From positions 62,001-126,000 of the forward strand of contig NZ_JACXZA010000006.1 in assembly GCF_014779765.1 (NCBI RefSeq): a stretch of DNA of 64,000 nucleotides, written 5' to 3'. Positions 37,275 through 45,545 of this stretch are shown piece by piece. Positions within the stretch are counted from its first letter, which is position 1, and each line of letters starts with the position of its first letter. The notes under the pieces were generated by a model. That model did no database searches. It was not told where the DNA came from and saw nothing but the letters and a program-made list of their open reading frames with translations. The position numbers were made by a program, and so were the translations under genes. Source of the DNA: Paenibacillus terricola. Its GTDB lineage: Bacteria > Bacillota > Bacilli > Paenibacillales > Paenibacillaceae.

Positions 37275-38261
37275 ATGAACATACTGGTCACTGGAGGCGC
37301 AGGGTTTATTGGCAGCAATTTTATTCAACATATGCTAGACAATCATGATGACTATCACATTATAAACTTAGACAAATTAACGTACTCGGGCAATTTGGAG
37401 AATTTGTCCGAAGTACAATCCAGACGTAATTATAAATTTATTAAGGGCTCAATATGTGATCAAAAGCTGGTTGATGAAGTCATAATAAAGTACGACATTG
37501 ATGTAATTATTAATTTTGCAGCAGAATCACATGTCGATCGAAGCTTTCAGAATCCATTTTTGTTTACAACCAACAATGTATTAGGAACGCAGTCTCTGCT
37601 TGATGCCGCTAAAAACCACGGTCTTCGATTTGTACAAATCTCTACAGACGAGGTGTACGGGGAACTTGGGGACACGGGGGTTTTCACGGAGGACTCACCG
37701 ATTTCACCTAACAACCCATATGCTGCGAGTAAAGCAAGTGCAGATCTACATGTTCTCGCTTACCACAGGACATACGGACTGCCGATTAATATCGTAAGGT
37801 TCGCAAATACGTATGGCCCTAAACAATATCCTGAAAAGCTAATACCGATGACTATAACGAACGCCCTGCAAGATATGCCGATCTATATTCATGGGGAAGG
37901 GAAAAGCATTCGTGATTGGTTGTACGTCGTTGATAATGTTGAGGCGATAAGACTGGTTATGGAAAACGGGATTCCTGGTGAAGTGTACAATATTGGTGCA
38001 CGTCAAGAATGTCAAACGCTTGAAACGGTTTACCTTATATTGGATTACCTTAGGAAGCCAAGGACTCTTATCAAATTTGTCGAGGACCGTCCATGTCAGG
38101 ATTATCGATATGCTAACGACCCGTCGAAAATCATGTCACACTTACATTGGAAAGCCCAGTATGACTTTGAAGTCGGCCTTCGCAAGACAATTCAGTGGTA
38201 TATGGACAACCGAAGATGGTGGCGATCTCATGATCCAAGAAGCGTTGAATCAAGGATATAA
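37275..38261 (+). CDS. dTDP-glucose 4,6-dehydratase-like sugar nucleotide dehydratase
   Basis: Extended SDR enzyme, 328 residues. The cofactor loop is MNILVTGGAGFIGSNFIQHM, then STDEVYGE, and the catalytic YxxxK is NPYAASKASADL; this matches RfbB rather than GalE. It probably makes dTDP-4-keto-6-deoxyglucose for surface sugars. The ATG at 37275 has AAAGGAG upstream. The gene is AT-rich against its neighbours and has no rfbA, rfbC or rfbD nearby, so it is an orphan and perhaps acquired. Confidence 0.88.
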   Translation: MNILVTGGAGFIGSNFIQHMLDNHDDYHIINLDKLTYSGNLENLSEVQSRRNYKFIKGSICDQKLVDEVIIKYDIDVIINFAAESHVDRSFQNPFLFTTNNVLGTQSLLDAAKNHGLRFVQISTDEVYGELGDTGVFTEDSPISPNNPYAASKASADLHVLAYHRTYGLPINIVRFANTYGPKQYPEKLIPMTITNALQDMPIYIHGEGKSIRDWLYVVDNVEAIRLVMENGIPGEVYNIGARQECQTLETVYLILDYLRKPRTLIKFVEDRPCQDYRYANDPSKIMSHLHWKAQYDFEVGLRKTIQWYMDNRRWWRSHDPRSVESRI

Positions 38262-38496
38262 TCCGCCACAACGAAGCAGCTACACAGGATCTCAAAAGTT
38301 ATGATTCTCACGGCTAAGGTCTTGGTACGAAGTAATAACTATTATTGACGGGAGATGAGATTTTTGTTTGAAATAATTGACGCAATGGTAGGACAGAAAT
38401 ACGCTGCAAATGGGGGATATTGCTGTTAATCGTAGACCATGAAAATGCAAAGGAAACTGAAGTGTAGTAACAAACTAATACGCTCGAACAAGAGTT

Positions 38497-38625
38497 GTGC
38501 CCCACAGGGGCACGCGACTCTACGCACTCAGCAACTTTCACGCAACTCTGTCCCTCTACCGACAACTTTCCGGGGTCCAGGGGTTGGAAACCCCGGGGCC
38601 CTCCCTTGCAGGGAGGGTTTGGGTG
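38497..38625. repeat. GC-rich array of three hairpins (REP-like)
   Basis: Three hairpins sit in a row: GTGCCCC-ACA-GGGGCAC (38497-38513), CCGGGGT...ACCCCGG and CCCTCCCT-TGC-AGGGAGGG. The last is followed by TTTGGGTGGGTAG. They resemble repetitive intergenic palindromes seen in many bacterial genomes, not a protein gene. The rest of the 38262-38638 gap shows nothing else. Confidence 0.5.
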
Positions 38626-38638
38626 GGTAGAAAAAACA

Positions 38639-39697
38639 TCAGACCGGCTCTACAGACCACTCCTCGAGTGAGAGGAGCGGATCGGCTTTCATATCAAGCG
38701 AGGTGAACTCGCCGCTTTTCCATTTCAGGTGCGCTGCTGCGCCGATCATGGCGCCGTTGTCCGTGCACAGCTCGAACGGCGGCACGAGCAGTGGTACACC
38801 GGCCGCTTCGCAGCTCGTCGCAAGCGCAGCGCGCAAGCCGCGATTGGCTGCAACGCCGCCGCACAGCAGCAGCTGCCGAGCGCCAAACTCCTGGATTGCA
38901 CGCATCGATTTGCCAACAAGTACATCGATGACAGACTCTTGGAAGCCGCGCGCCAGCGCAGCGGTATTAAGCGTCTCGCCTTTCATCCGCGACTGGTTGA
39001 TCGCGGCAAGAACCGCCGATTTCAAGCCGCTCAGGCTGAAATCGTACGAATCTGGCTCCAACCACGCGCGAGGCAGCTCGATGACCTCTTCGGCTTCGAT
39101 CGCAAGTCGATCGATATGAGGACCTCCCGGATACGGGAAGTTGAGCGCGCGCGCAACTTTGTCATACGCTTCTCCAACCGCATCGTCCCGTGTACGTCCC
39201 ACAATGCGGAACGATCCTTCCCGCTCCAGCACAACAAGCTCCGTATGTCCGCCGGAAACGACCAGCGCCACGCATGGATAAACGATGTCATGCACGAGTG
39301 CATTCGCATAGATATGTCCGGCAATGTGATGCGTCCCGATCAGCGGAATATCAAGCGCCATAGCGTACGTTTTGGCAGCTACACCGCCAACAAGCAGCGC
39401 CCCTACAAGCCCTGGTCCCTGCGTTACCGCCACAGCCGACAGCTCTTTAGGCGTAATACCCGCCTGCTCTAACGCCGCCTCCATCATTACAGTAATCGTC
39501 TCCACATGTTTGCGCGAAGCGATCTCCGGCACGACGCCGCCGAACTTCCGATGTGTCTCGATCTGGCTCGAAATCACGTTCGACAGAATCTGTTTCCCAT
39601 TGCGCACAACTGCGACAGAAGTCTCATCACAGCTTGTCTCGATTGCGAGCAGCAGGCTCTCCTGCTCCCCGACCAAATGTTCTTTCCGTTCCGTCAT
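38639..39697 (-). CDS. tsaD: tRNA threonylcarbamoyladenosine transferase TsaD
   Basis: Transfers the threonylcarbamoyl group onto A37 of ANN-decoding tRNAs, with TsaB and TsaE, cytosolic. It is 352 residues. Signatures are LAIETSCDETSVAVV, the metal-binding histidines in GTHHIAGHIYA, CVALVVSGGHTELV and CTDNGAMIGAAA. The ATG at 39697 overlaps the rimI stop by ATGA. An upstream in-frame start adds 14 residues of unlikely sequence. It is last in the thiL-tsaE-tsaB-rimI-tsaD operon. Confidence 0.97.
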   Translation of the reverse strand: MTERKEHLVGEQESLLLAIETSCDETSVAVVRNGKQILSNVISSQIETHRKFGGVVPEIASRKHVETITVMMEAALEQAGITPKELSAVAVTQGPGLVGALLVGGVAAKTYAMALDIPLIGTHHIAGHIYANALVHDIVYPCVALVVSGGHTELVVLEREGSFRIVGRTRDDAVGEAYDKVARALNFPYPGGPHIDRLAIEAEEVIELPRAWLEPDSYDFSLSGLKSAVLAAINQSRMKGETLNTAALARGFQESVIDVLVGKSMRAIQEFGARQLLLCGGVAANRGLRAALATSCEAAGVPLLVPPFELCTDNGAMIGAAAHLKWKSGEFTSLDMKADPLLSLEEWSVEPV

Positions 39698-40188
39698 TCT
39701 GGCTGCTCTCCCGTCCCAGACATCTGAAGCTCGACCCACATAATGAGCGCATCCTCATTGTTGTCTGAATAATAACCCGGTCGAATGCCGGCAGGCTCGA
39801 ACCCGAGCCGCTCATACAGCCGCTGCGCTCGATCGTTTGATACGCGTACCTCCAGCGTCATTCGCTGCATGCCGTATTCGACTGCATTCGCCATCTGCTG
39901 CTTCAACATCTTCTCGCCAAGCCCCATGCCACGGCGATCATGCCGTACCGCAATATTGGTCACATGCGCTTCATCGATAATCGTCCACATGCCTCCGTAA
40001 CCGATAATACCCGATTGATCCTCCATTACAATATAGCGGGCAAAATGGTTATGCGTCAGCTCGTTAAGAAATGCTTCCGCCGTCCAAGGCGTCGTAAAAG
40101 CTTCCCGTTCGATCGCGATAATGTCCGGCACATCCGTGATGCGCATCGCGCGAAATGTAACAGCTGACTGCTGTGTGCCGCTGTTCAT
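39694..40188 (-). CDS. rimI: Ribosomal protein S18 N-acetyltransferase RimI-like
   Basis: GNAT-fold acetyltransferase of 164 residues. The acetyl-CoA loop region reads HDRRGMGLGEKMLKQQM, preceded by VTNIAVRHDRRG, with ARYIVMEDQSGIIGYGGMW for strand 4. Its place between tsaB and tsaD is the classic RimI context. The ATG shares ATGA with the tsaB stop. Confidence 0.93.
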   Translation of the reverse strand: MNSGTQQSAVTFRAMRITDVPDIIAIEREAFTTPWTAEAFLNELTHNHFARYIVMEDQSGIIGYGGMWTIIDEAHVTNIAVRHDRRGMGLGEKMLKQQMANAVEYGMQRMTLEVRVSNDRAQRLYERLGFEPAGIRPGYYSDNNEDALIMWVELQMSGTGEQPE

Positions 40189-41006
40189 CGACTATCACGC
40201 TCCGCTGCTTGTTTCTCACGAAGCTTAACCTCTGCTTCGGTCAGCTGTGTATAGTTCGGCACAAAGCTGTGCACGTCTTCCCGCTCGCCTCGAGCCAGGC
40301 GTGCTGCGCCAAGCAGTGCACTGCTGCGGCCTTCCATAAGCGATGGTGACAGCAGAACGCGAACGCCGCTTGCTTCGCAGAGCTGCTGCAAGCGTGCCGC
40401 CTCATCCTCATGCTTCTCCAAATCACCGCACACCACAATCGTCAGCGAACCCTCATCTTCATGGAACTCCGAGTAGGCGCTGGCGCGATCTGCCAGTTCA
40501 TCAACCCAGTCCGCCATCAGTCGAATGGCATCCGGTGCAAAGCGCACCCATGTGGTATTAATCTCTCCGCCAGCAGCCCAAGCAGCTGTATACACTTGTC
40601 CACGACGTGCATCCATCAGCGGCACATACCAATGCTCGCTGCCATCAGCCTCTGCAGACACACTGCCATAGGCAAGCGCCTCTAGGCTCGACACGCCTAC
40701 AATCGGTTTATTCCATGCCCAAGCTAGCGTCTTGGCAACCGTAACGCCAATCCGCATTCCTGTATACGATCCAGGACCGCGACCCACGGCAATCCCGTCG
40801 AGCGTATCTGCCGTCACGCCGCAGTCCGCCATAAGCGCCTTCAGTTTCGATACGACCTCAACCGAATGGTTGCGTTCGGCCATCGACTGCACTTCGCCCA
40901 GCACTTCATCACCGCGCACGATCGCCATCGCCATGGCTGCTGTTGATGTATCAAGTGCCGCTACGATCGGCTTAGCCGCGCCAAGCGTTCCCTTCATTCC
41001 GATCAT
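40185..41006 (-). CDS. tsaB: tRNA threonylcarbamoyladenosine protein TsaB
   Basis: Partner of TsaD in t6A modification, 273 residues; an ASKHA-fold protein. It begins with VAALDTSTAAMAMAIV, and GIAVGRGPGSYTGMRIGVTVAK is the hallmark. The C-terminal 90 residues are more variable. The ATG has GGAGGAA upstream and overlaps the tsaE stop by ATGA. Confidence 0.96.
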   Translation of the reverse strand: MIGMKGTLGAAKPIVAALDTSTAAMAMAIVRGDEVLGEVQSMAERNHSVEVVSKLKALMADCGVTADTLDGIAVGRGPGSYTGMRIGVTVAKTLAWAWNKPIVGVSSLEALAYGSVSAEADGSEHWYVPLMDARRGQVYTAAWAAGGEINTTWVRFAPDAIRLMADWVDELADRASAYSEFHEDEGSLTIVVCGDLEKHEDEAARLQQLCEASGVRVLLSPSLMEGRSSALLGAARLARGEREDVHSFVPNYTQLTEAEVKLREKQAAERDSR

Positions 41007-41512
41007 ACCTGTTCCTCCCCGCGCCGACCGCGCTTCTCCTCGGCCAGTTCCTTCACGAACTGTGCGTTGCGGCCGCCGATGCCCATCAGCTCATAACGGC
41101 GGCTTTGTCCACCAAGATGTACGAGCTGAACATGGAGCCGATCCGGCGGCAATAGTTCTTCAATTAAGCTTGCCCATTCGACAATCGTAACGCCCTGACC
41201 GAAGAAATAATCGTCCAGCCCCAGATCATCTGCTTCCTCAATCGACAAACGATAGACATCCATATGGTAAAAAGGCATCGACTGCCCTTCGTATTCCTTA
41301 ATAATCGTAAACGTCGGACTATTCACGATGCCCGGTACACCTAATGCTGCGGCAAACGCTTGCGAGAAACGCGTTTTGCCTGCGCCTAGATCGCCATCAA
41401 GCGCAAGCACTGTGCCCGGCTCTGCCCAATGTGCCAGACGCTCTGCCAGCTGTATCGTCTCCGTCTCGGCGTGGCCTTCCCAGGTCGCCGCTTCTACTAA
41501 TCGCGTATTCAT
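41003..41512 (-). CDS. tsaE: tRNA threonylcarbamoyladenosine ATPase TsaE
   Basis: P-loop ATPase of the t6A complex, 169 residues. The Walker A motif is [15 protein letters not shown], followed by [12 protein letters not shown] and FYHMDVYRL, then [19 protein letters not shown]; all are family features. The ATG follows GTGAAGGA. It lies 34 bp behind thiL. Confidence 0.97.
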   Translation of the reverse strand: MNTRLVEAATWEGHAETETIQLAERLAHWAEPGTVLALDGDLGAGKTRFSQAFAAALGVPGIVNSPTFTIIKEYEGQSMPFYHMDVYRLSIEEADDLGLDDYFFGQGVTIVEWASLIEELLPPDRLHVQLVHLGGQSRRYELMGIGGRNAQFVKELAEEKRGRRGEEQV

Positions 41513-41546
41513 TCCTTCACCGTTCCCTTAATATCTATCTAGATCC

Positions 41547-42575
41547 TCAGCCAAAATGGTTATATCCGCGCTTCTGCAGCTGCCTTCTTCGCTCCGAACC
41601 CATGGAACTCCCTGCGCCGCCGGTAACAAGCTGAACGTCCGGTCCGCCTTCCTCGACCTCGCCGATGATAAACATCGGAATGCCTTCTGCCTCTAGCGCA
41701 GCCTTGGCGCCCTCAGCATCTCCTGCTTCAATCGTCCCGAGCAGCACATAATCCTCACCGCCGTACATCATCCATTCCAGCGCGTCCTGCCCGGAGTCAG
41801 CCGCGTAGCTCATCAGCGCACCGCTTCTAGGCAGCTGCCGATCGTGAAGCACCAAGCAAACGCCAGAAGCCTCTGCAATTTCCCATGCCTCGCTTGCCGC
41901 GCCATCGCTGACATCATTAAGTGACGTACAAGTTCCACGCTGCTGCAGCAGCCGTCCCGCCAGTACCGAAGGCGATGGCCGTCGATGCGCGCGAACGAGC
42001 GGTTCCGGCATAACGCTTGCTTGTCCATCCAATAATCCATGCAGCCCGGCAGCCGATTGTCCAATCGGACCCGTTACGAATACCACATCACCTGGCTTGG
42101 CACCGGAACGCTGCAGCGCCCTCCCCGTCTCCACTCTGCCAACGACGGTAACTGCAACTACGAGATGCTGCGGAGAAGACGTCGTATCACCGCCGATAAT
42201 GGCCACCCCATATCGATCCGCACACTCGTATAATCCATCATACAATGACCGCATCCGATCCGGACCCCAGTTAGGCGGGACGCTCACCGACACGAGCGCA
42301 TGCATCGGCAAACCGCCCATCGCTGCAACGTCGCTCACATTGGCGGCTAATGCTTTGAAGCCAATATCTGATGCTGACATCGTCTTATCGTTGAAGTGGA
42401 TCGTCTCAACCATCGTATCCACCGCGAGCACCCACTGCCATTGCTGCTGCGGTACGTCCGGCAATTGAACAACAGCCGCATCGTCCCCAATGCCCAGCAC
42501 GACGCCCCGTTCCTTCTGCCACTGCGCGGACTGACGCTCAGCGGTCCAATGACCGATGCTTGCGAACTCGTCCAA
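41547..42575 (-). CDS. thiL: Thiamine-phosphate kinase ThiL
   Basis: ATP-dependent phosphorylation of thiamine phosphate to thiamine diphosphate, 342 residues. Signatures are VVLGIGDDAAVV, AVDTMVETIHF, KALAANVSDVAAMGG and IIGGDTTSSPQHL, with the C-terminal GGEDYVLLGTI. The start is TTG at 42575, with GGAGG eight bases upstream. It heads the tsa operon; the same order is widespread in Firmicutes. Confidence 0.96.
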   Translation of the reverse strand: MDEFASIGHWTAERQSAQWQKERGVVLGIGDDAAVVQLPDVPQQQWQWVLAVDTMVETIHFNDKTMSASDIGFKALAANVSDVAAMGGLPMHALVSVSVPPNWGPDRMRSLYDGLYECADRYGVAIIGGDTTSSPQHLVVAVTVVGRVETGRALQRSGAKPGDVVFVTGPIGQSAAGLHGLLDGQASVMPEPLVRAHRRPSPSVLAGRLLQQRGTCTSLNDVSDGAASEAWEIAEASGVCLVLHDRQLPRSGALMSYAADSGQDALEWMMYGGEDYVLLGTIEAGDAEGAKAALEAEGIPMFIIGEVEEGGPDVQLVTGGAGSSMGSERRRQLQKRGYNHFG

Positions 42576-42729
42576 TTAACCCGCCTCCATGCCGCTCTCT
42601 ATTTACAATGTGCCGTCCATAGGACGGCGACAGCCGTTTCACCTTGGTTCCTGCGTTGACCTTATTATATCGGGCGTCGACGAGTGCCGCAACAGAAGGT
42701 ATCAATAACCCGCATTACCTGCTCGTACG

Positions 42730-42773
42730 AAAAAAGCCGCATTCGCAAAGGCATAAGCCTGACGAATACGGCT
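42730..42773 (-). terminator. Terminator of the yitT-like gene
   Basis: On the minus strand AGCCGTATTCGTCAGGC pairs with GCCTTTGCGAATGCGGCT (mismatched middle), followed by six T. Confidence 0.88.
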
Positions 42774-42789
42774 GTTAAGGGCTAAACGG

Positions 42790-43659
42790 CTAGTGAATGT
42801 CTTTCTTCTTGAACCTTCCGCCCTTCACATCGTGGATGTTGCCAACGGCCATGAAGGCCGATTCATCGACCTCTTGTACGATTGACTTGAGCTTCGCTTC
42901 TTCCAGACGTGTAATCACACAGAAGATTACTTTCTTACTGCCGCCGGAGAAGGCGCCTTCTCCGTGCAAATACGTAACGCCGCGGCCAAGGCGGCTCATA
43001 ATCGCATCGCCAATCATCTCCGACTTATCGCTAATGATCCAGATCGATTTCGACTCGTCGAAACCTTCGATCACAATATCGATCATTTTGTAAGCCAAGT
43101 AATATGCAACAAGGGAGTACATCGCGCGATCCCATCCGAAGACGAAGCCAGCGCTGCCGAGAATGAAGAAGTTAAGGAACATAACGATCTCGCCTACGGA
43201 GAACGGAATTTTCTTGTTAACAAGAATAGCTACAATTTCAGTGCCGTCGAGCGAACCGCCCGAACGGATTACGATACCAACGCCTACGCCTAGAATAAGA
43301 CCACCGAAAATAGCTGCGAGGAAAGTGTCATCAGTGAAAGCTTGCACGGGGTGAAGCAGGAATGTGCCGAGCGACATAACGACGACACCGTATAAAGTGG
43401 ACATTGCGAACGTCTTGCCAATCTGCTTGTAACCAATGAATAAGAACGGGAGGTTGAGGAAGAACAGGAATACACCAAGCGGTACACCTGATAAGTGACC
43501 GAAGATGATAGAGATACCGGTAATACCGCCATCGATAATGTTGTTCGGAACTAGAAATATTTCAAGCCCGACGGCCATAAGCATTGCCCCGATGGTTATG
43601 AAAATAATTCTCCGGGCAATCTCGACCTTGGTCAATCTGCTGTGTTGGATGTTTGCCAT
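42790..43659 (-). CDS. YitT family membrane protein
   Basis: Membrane protein of unknown function, 289 residues. The N-terminal part has five or six membrane segments with the family pattern LVPNNIIDGGITGISII and LGVGVGIVIRSGGSLDGTEIVA. The C-terminal DUF2179 domain reads RLGRGVTYLHGEGAFSGG...VIFCVITRLEEAKLKSIV. The ATG has AAGGAAGG upstream. It stands alone between two terminators. Confidence 0.9.
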   Translation of the reverse strand: MANIQHSRLTKVEIARRIIFITIGAMLMAVGLEIFLVPNNIIDGGITGISIIFGHLSGVPLGVFLFFLNLPFLFIGYKQIGKTFAMSTLYGVVVMSLGTFLLHPVQAFTDDTFLAAIFGGLILGVGVGIVIRSGGSLDGTEIVAILVNKKIPFSVGEIVMFLNFFILGSAGFVFGWDRAMYSLVAYYLAYKMIDIVIEGFDESKSIWIISDKSEMIGDAIMSRLGRGVTYLHGEGAFSGGSKKVIFCVITRLEEAKLKSIVQEVDESAFMAVGNIHDVKGGRFKKKDIH

Positions 43660-43851
43660 TGAACCCCTTCCTTTCTTGTTGTCTCACTATTCTTACTATA
43701 GTATACATGAAAATTCGGTCAAATTGAACCGAAAACCATCATTTTCGTTCAAAAAATATCGAATTCACGACTTTTTAACATCAGACCTTCGTTTATCAGA
43801 TGTTATATCGGTTTATCTGTCGCTTGTGAAACGAATCCTTAATGTAAGCAT

Positions 43852-43907
43852 AAAAAAGGCTGCATTGCGGGGTATCAGCATGACGCTGATATACCGCAGA
43901 TGCAGCC
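43852..43907 (-). terminator. Terminator of the TrxR-like gene
   Basis: On the minus strand GGCTGCATCTGCGGTATATCAGC pairs with GCTGATACCCCGCAATGCAGCC with small bulges, followed by six T. Confidence 0.88.
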
Positions 43908-43951
43908 CTTAAGTTCCAACTCATTCTGGCTATTTCTTCGAAATGCTTCGT

Positions 43952-44524
43952 CTAGCTCTTGAGCACGTCATGATCGACGTAACGCTCGCCATTAATCTCG
44001 CTGATCACGTTAATTGCAACCTTAGCGCCATCGCCAGCCGTTACAATGGTATGTACGCTAACGCCTGCTGCTGCTCCTGCTGCCCATACGCCTGCAACGC
44101 TCGTCTTGCCTGCTGCATCCGCATCGAGAATCGTCTTCACACGCGGCTCCGTGCCCGGCTTCACGGCAATGCCGCTTGCTTCAGCCAACGCTTCTGTCAG
44201 ACCTGTGCCCGTTGCGAGAATGATGTGCTTCGCCTCATAAGATGTGCCATCTTCCGTACGTACGGATACAGTGCCTTCGCCAGCTACAACTTGAACCGCT
44301 TTGCCTGGAACGAACTCGGCACCGAATTTCTTCGCCTGCTTCACGCCTACAGCAATAAGATCAGGACCGCTGATCGCTTCCACACCATAGTGGTTCTCGA
44401 TCCATGCCCGCTTCGTAATGCTCTGATCGCTGTCGATGACAAGCGTGGACTTGCCTGCTTTGGCTGCGAACAATGCGGCGCTAGCGCCCGCTGGACCTGC
44501 TCCGACAATAACAATATCGTACAT
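43952..44524 (-). CDS. Half-size thioredoxin-reductase-like FAD protein
   Basis: FAD-binding protein of 190 residues. It starts MYDIVIVGAGPAGASAALFAA, the Rossmann loop, and ends in GVWAAGAAAGVSVHTIVTAGDGAKVA, the second FAD contact. The NADPH domain and the CxxC redox pair of normal thioredoxin reductase (about 310 residues) are absent, but no frameshift is seen. Similar single-domain proteins occur in Bacillales; their reductant and substrate are unknown. The start at 44524 has AAGGAGG upstream. Confidence 0.8.
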   Translation of the reverse strand: MYDIVIVGAGPAGASAALFAAKAGKSTLVIDSDQSITKRAWIENHYGVEAISGPDLIAVGVKQAKKFGAEFVPGKAVQVVAGEGTVSVRTEDGTSYEAKHIILATGTGLTEALAEASGIAVKPGTEPRVKTILDADAAGKTSVAGVWAAGAAAGVSVHTIVTAGDGAKVAINVISEINGERYVDHDVLKS

Positions 44525-44748
44525 AAATATTCGCCTCCTTAAGATATGGACAATAGAAGATGTCGTTCAATAAGAAGCATATATTATTACCCAAATCCCG
44601 CCAAGTGCAAATCGGTATAATCATCATCTAAAGGGGAAAATGACTGCTTGCATCCCGTTCTTCTGTCGCATATGCTGATAGTAATGCATAAGAGCGCTGA
44701 ATCTGCTCCGTCAATGCATGGCATATCCATATCGGAGGTAGGTAAATA

Positions 44749-44952
44749 ATGAGCAAGAACAATAAAGCCGGAGCGAATCGCTCCGCGAAGGACAAAGCAC
44801 GAGCAATTCTTACAGGGGCCGGTCGCAATGAATGGACCCGCAAACCGCAGACGCAAGTCGTTACGAATCGGAAAGCAGAACAGCGCCGTACGTGGTGCCG
44901 CAAAGGCATCGACGATGGCGCTGTTTCTTTTTGCACAACAATATGCGTTTAA
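44749..44952 (+). CDS. Small basic hypothetical protein
   Basis: 67 residues, rich in Lys, Arg and Asn: it begins MSKNNKAGANRSAKDKARA and ends with CRKGIDDGAVSFCTTICV. The ATG has CGGAGG upstream, good spacing. I do not recognise a family; the composition suggests a small nucleic-acid-binding or spore protein. It converges on the sspH-like gene, overlapping its end by four bases. Confidence 0.55.
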   Translation: MSKNNKAGANRSAKDKARAILTGAGRNEWTRKPQTQVVTNRKAEQRRTWCRKGIDDGAVSFCTTICV

Positions 44953-45134
44953 CCCTTATCTTCCACTAATCGATCCACCGACACCGTATGGGTATTCTGC
45001 GGCGTTCCTCCAACTTGTACCGTTGCCATGCCATTCGCCTCATCGACGGACTCGATCCATACCGGCTCGCCTTCCAGATGAACGCCGATCGTGCCGGATG
45101 ATTCGTAGATTTGCTTGGCTCGTTTGATATCCAC
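44949..45134 (-). CDS. sspH: H-type small acid-soluble spore protein
   Basis: Minor spore protein of 61 residues. The sequence MDIKRAKQIYESSGTIGVHL followed by GEPVWIESVDEANGMATVQV matches the SspH family pattern (RAxxI...V...VPVxIxxVDExNGMA). The start is GTG at 45134, with GGGGAGG eight bases upstream and inside the end of the preceding gene. Expected to be made in the forespore. Confidence 0.9.
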   Translation of the reverse strand: MDIKRAKQIYESSGTIGVHLEGEPVWIESVDEANGMATVQVGGTPQNTHTVSVDRLVEDKG

Positions 45135-45356
45135 TTAGTTGTCCTCCCCTACAATCGGACGCTCAAGCGTCTCCATGTAATCGGTCGTGGATGCGTCAAT
45201 CAGGCCGTTATGCGTCGTCACCTGACCCCCGCCAAGCCCTTCATTCACCATGCGGTCGATATCCATCTCGTAGCTGCTTCGTCCATCGTGCCATGCATCG
45301 GTGTCTACGTCCCGTCCTTCTTGTTCACCCGTGTTCGGAATGCGGTCCATTGCCAT
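45135..45356 (-). CDS. Hypothetical protein, perhaps YozQ-like
   Basis: 73 residues, acidic, with GLGGGQVTTHNGLIDASTTD and DTDAWHDGRSSYEMDIDRM. The GL...TTH...DA...YME spacing resembles the YozQ/DUF4025 family of Bacillus, but I am not sure. The ATG has AAGGAGG at long spacing (14). It ends against the sspH start, so the two are cotranscribed and may both be sporulation genes. Confidence 0.65.
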   Translation of the reverse strand: MAMDRIPNTGEQEGRDVDTDAWHDGRSSYEMDIDRMVNEGLGGGQVTTHNGLIDASTTDYMETLERPIVGEDN

Positions 45357-45492
45357 GGTTGCTCTGACAACCTCCTTGGAAGATTAATGATCGAATGATC
45401 GTTGCATGCTCTGCAAGGCACTTGCCTTCTTGAAAAATATGCCCTATGCGGCCAGATTTCATGCATAAGATTCCGTGCTTAATACAAGCAAA

Positions 45493-45519
45493 ACAGCAAG
45501 CCCGGGGGGAGCCTGCTGT
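45493..45519 (-). terminator. Terminator of the solute-binding protein gene
   Basis: On the minus strand ACAGCAGGCT pairs with GGGCTTGCTGT (imperfect), followed by TTTTGCTTG. Confidence 0.65.
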
Positions 45520-45545
45520 CCTGTTTATGATGTTAAATTAGGTTG

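Noticed and set aside
44587-44936. Overlapping minus-strand frames opposite the small basic protein
   Set aside because: They are shadows of 44749-44952, with no ribosome site and no known pattern.
45493-45519. CRISPR or other repeat array around short palindromes in the window
   Set aside because: Palindromes are single terminators. No evenly spaced repeats with unique spacers were seen anywhere in the window.
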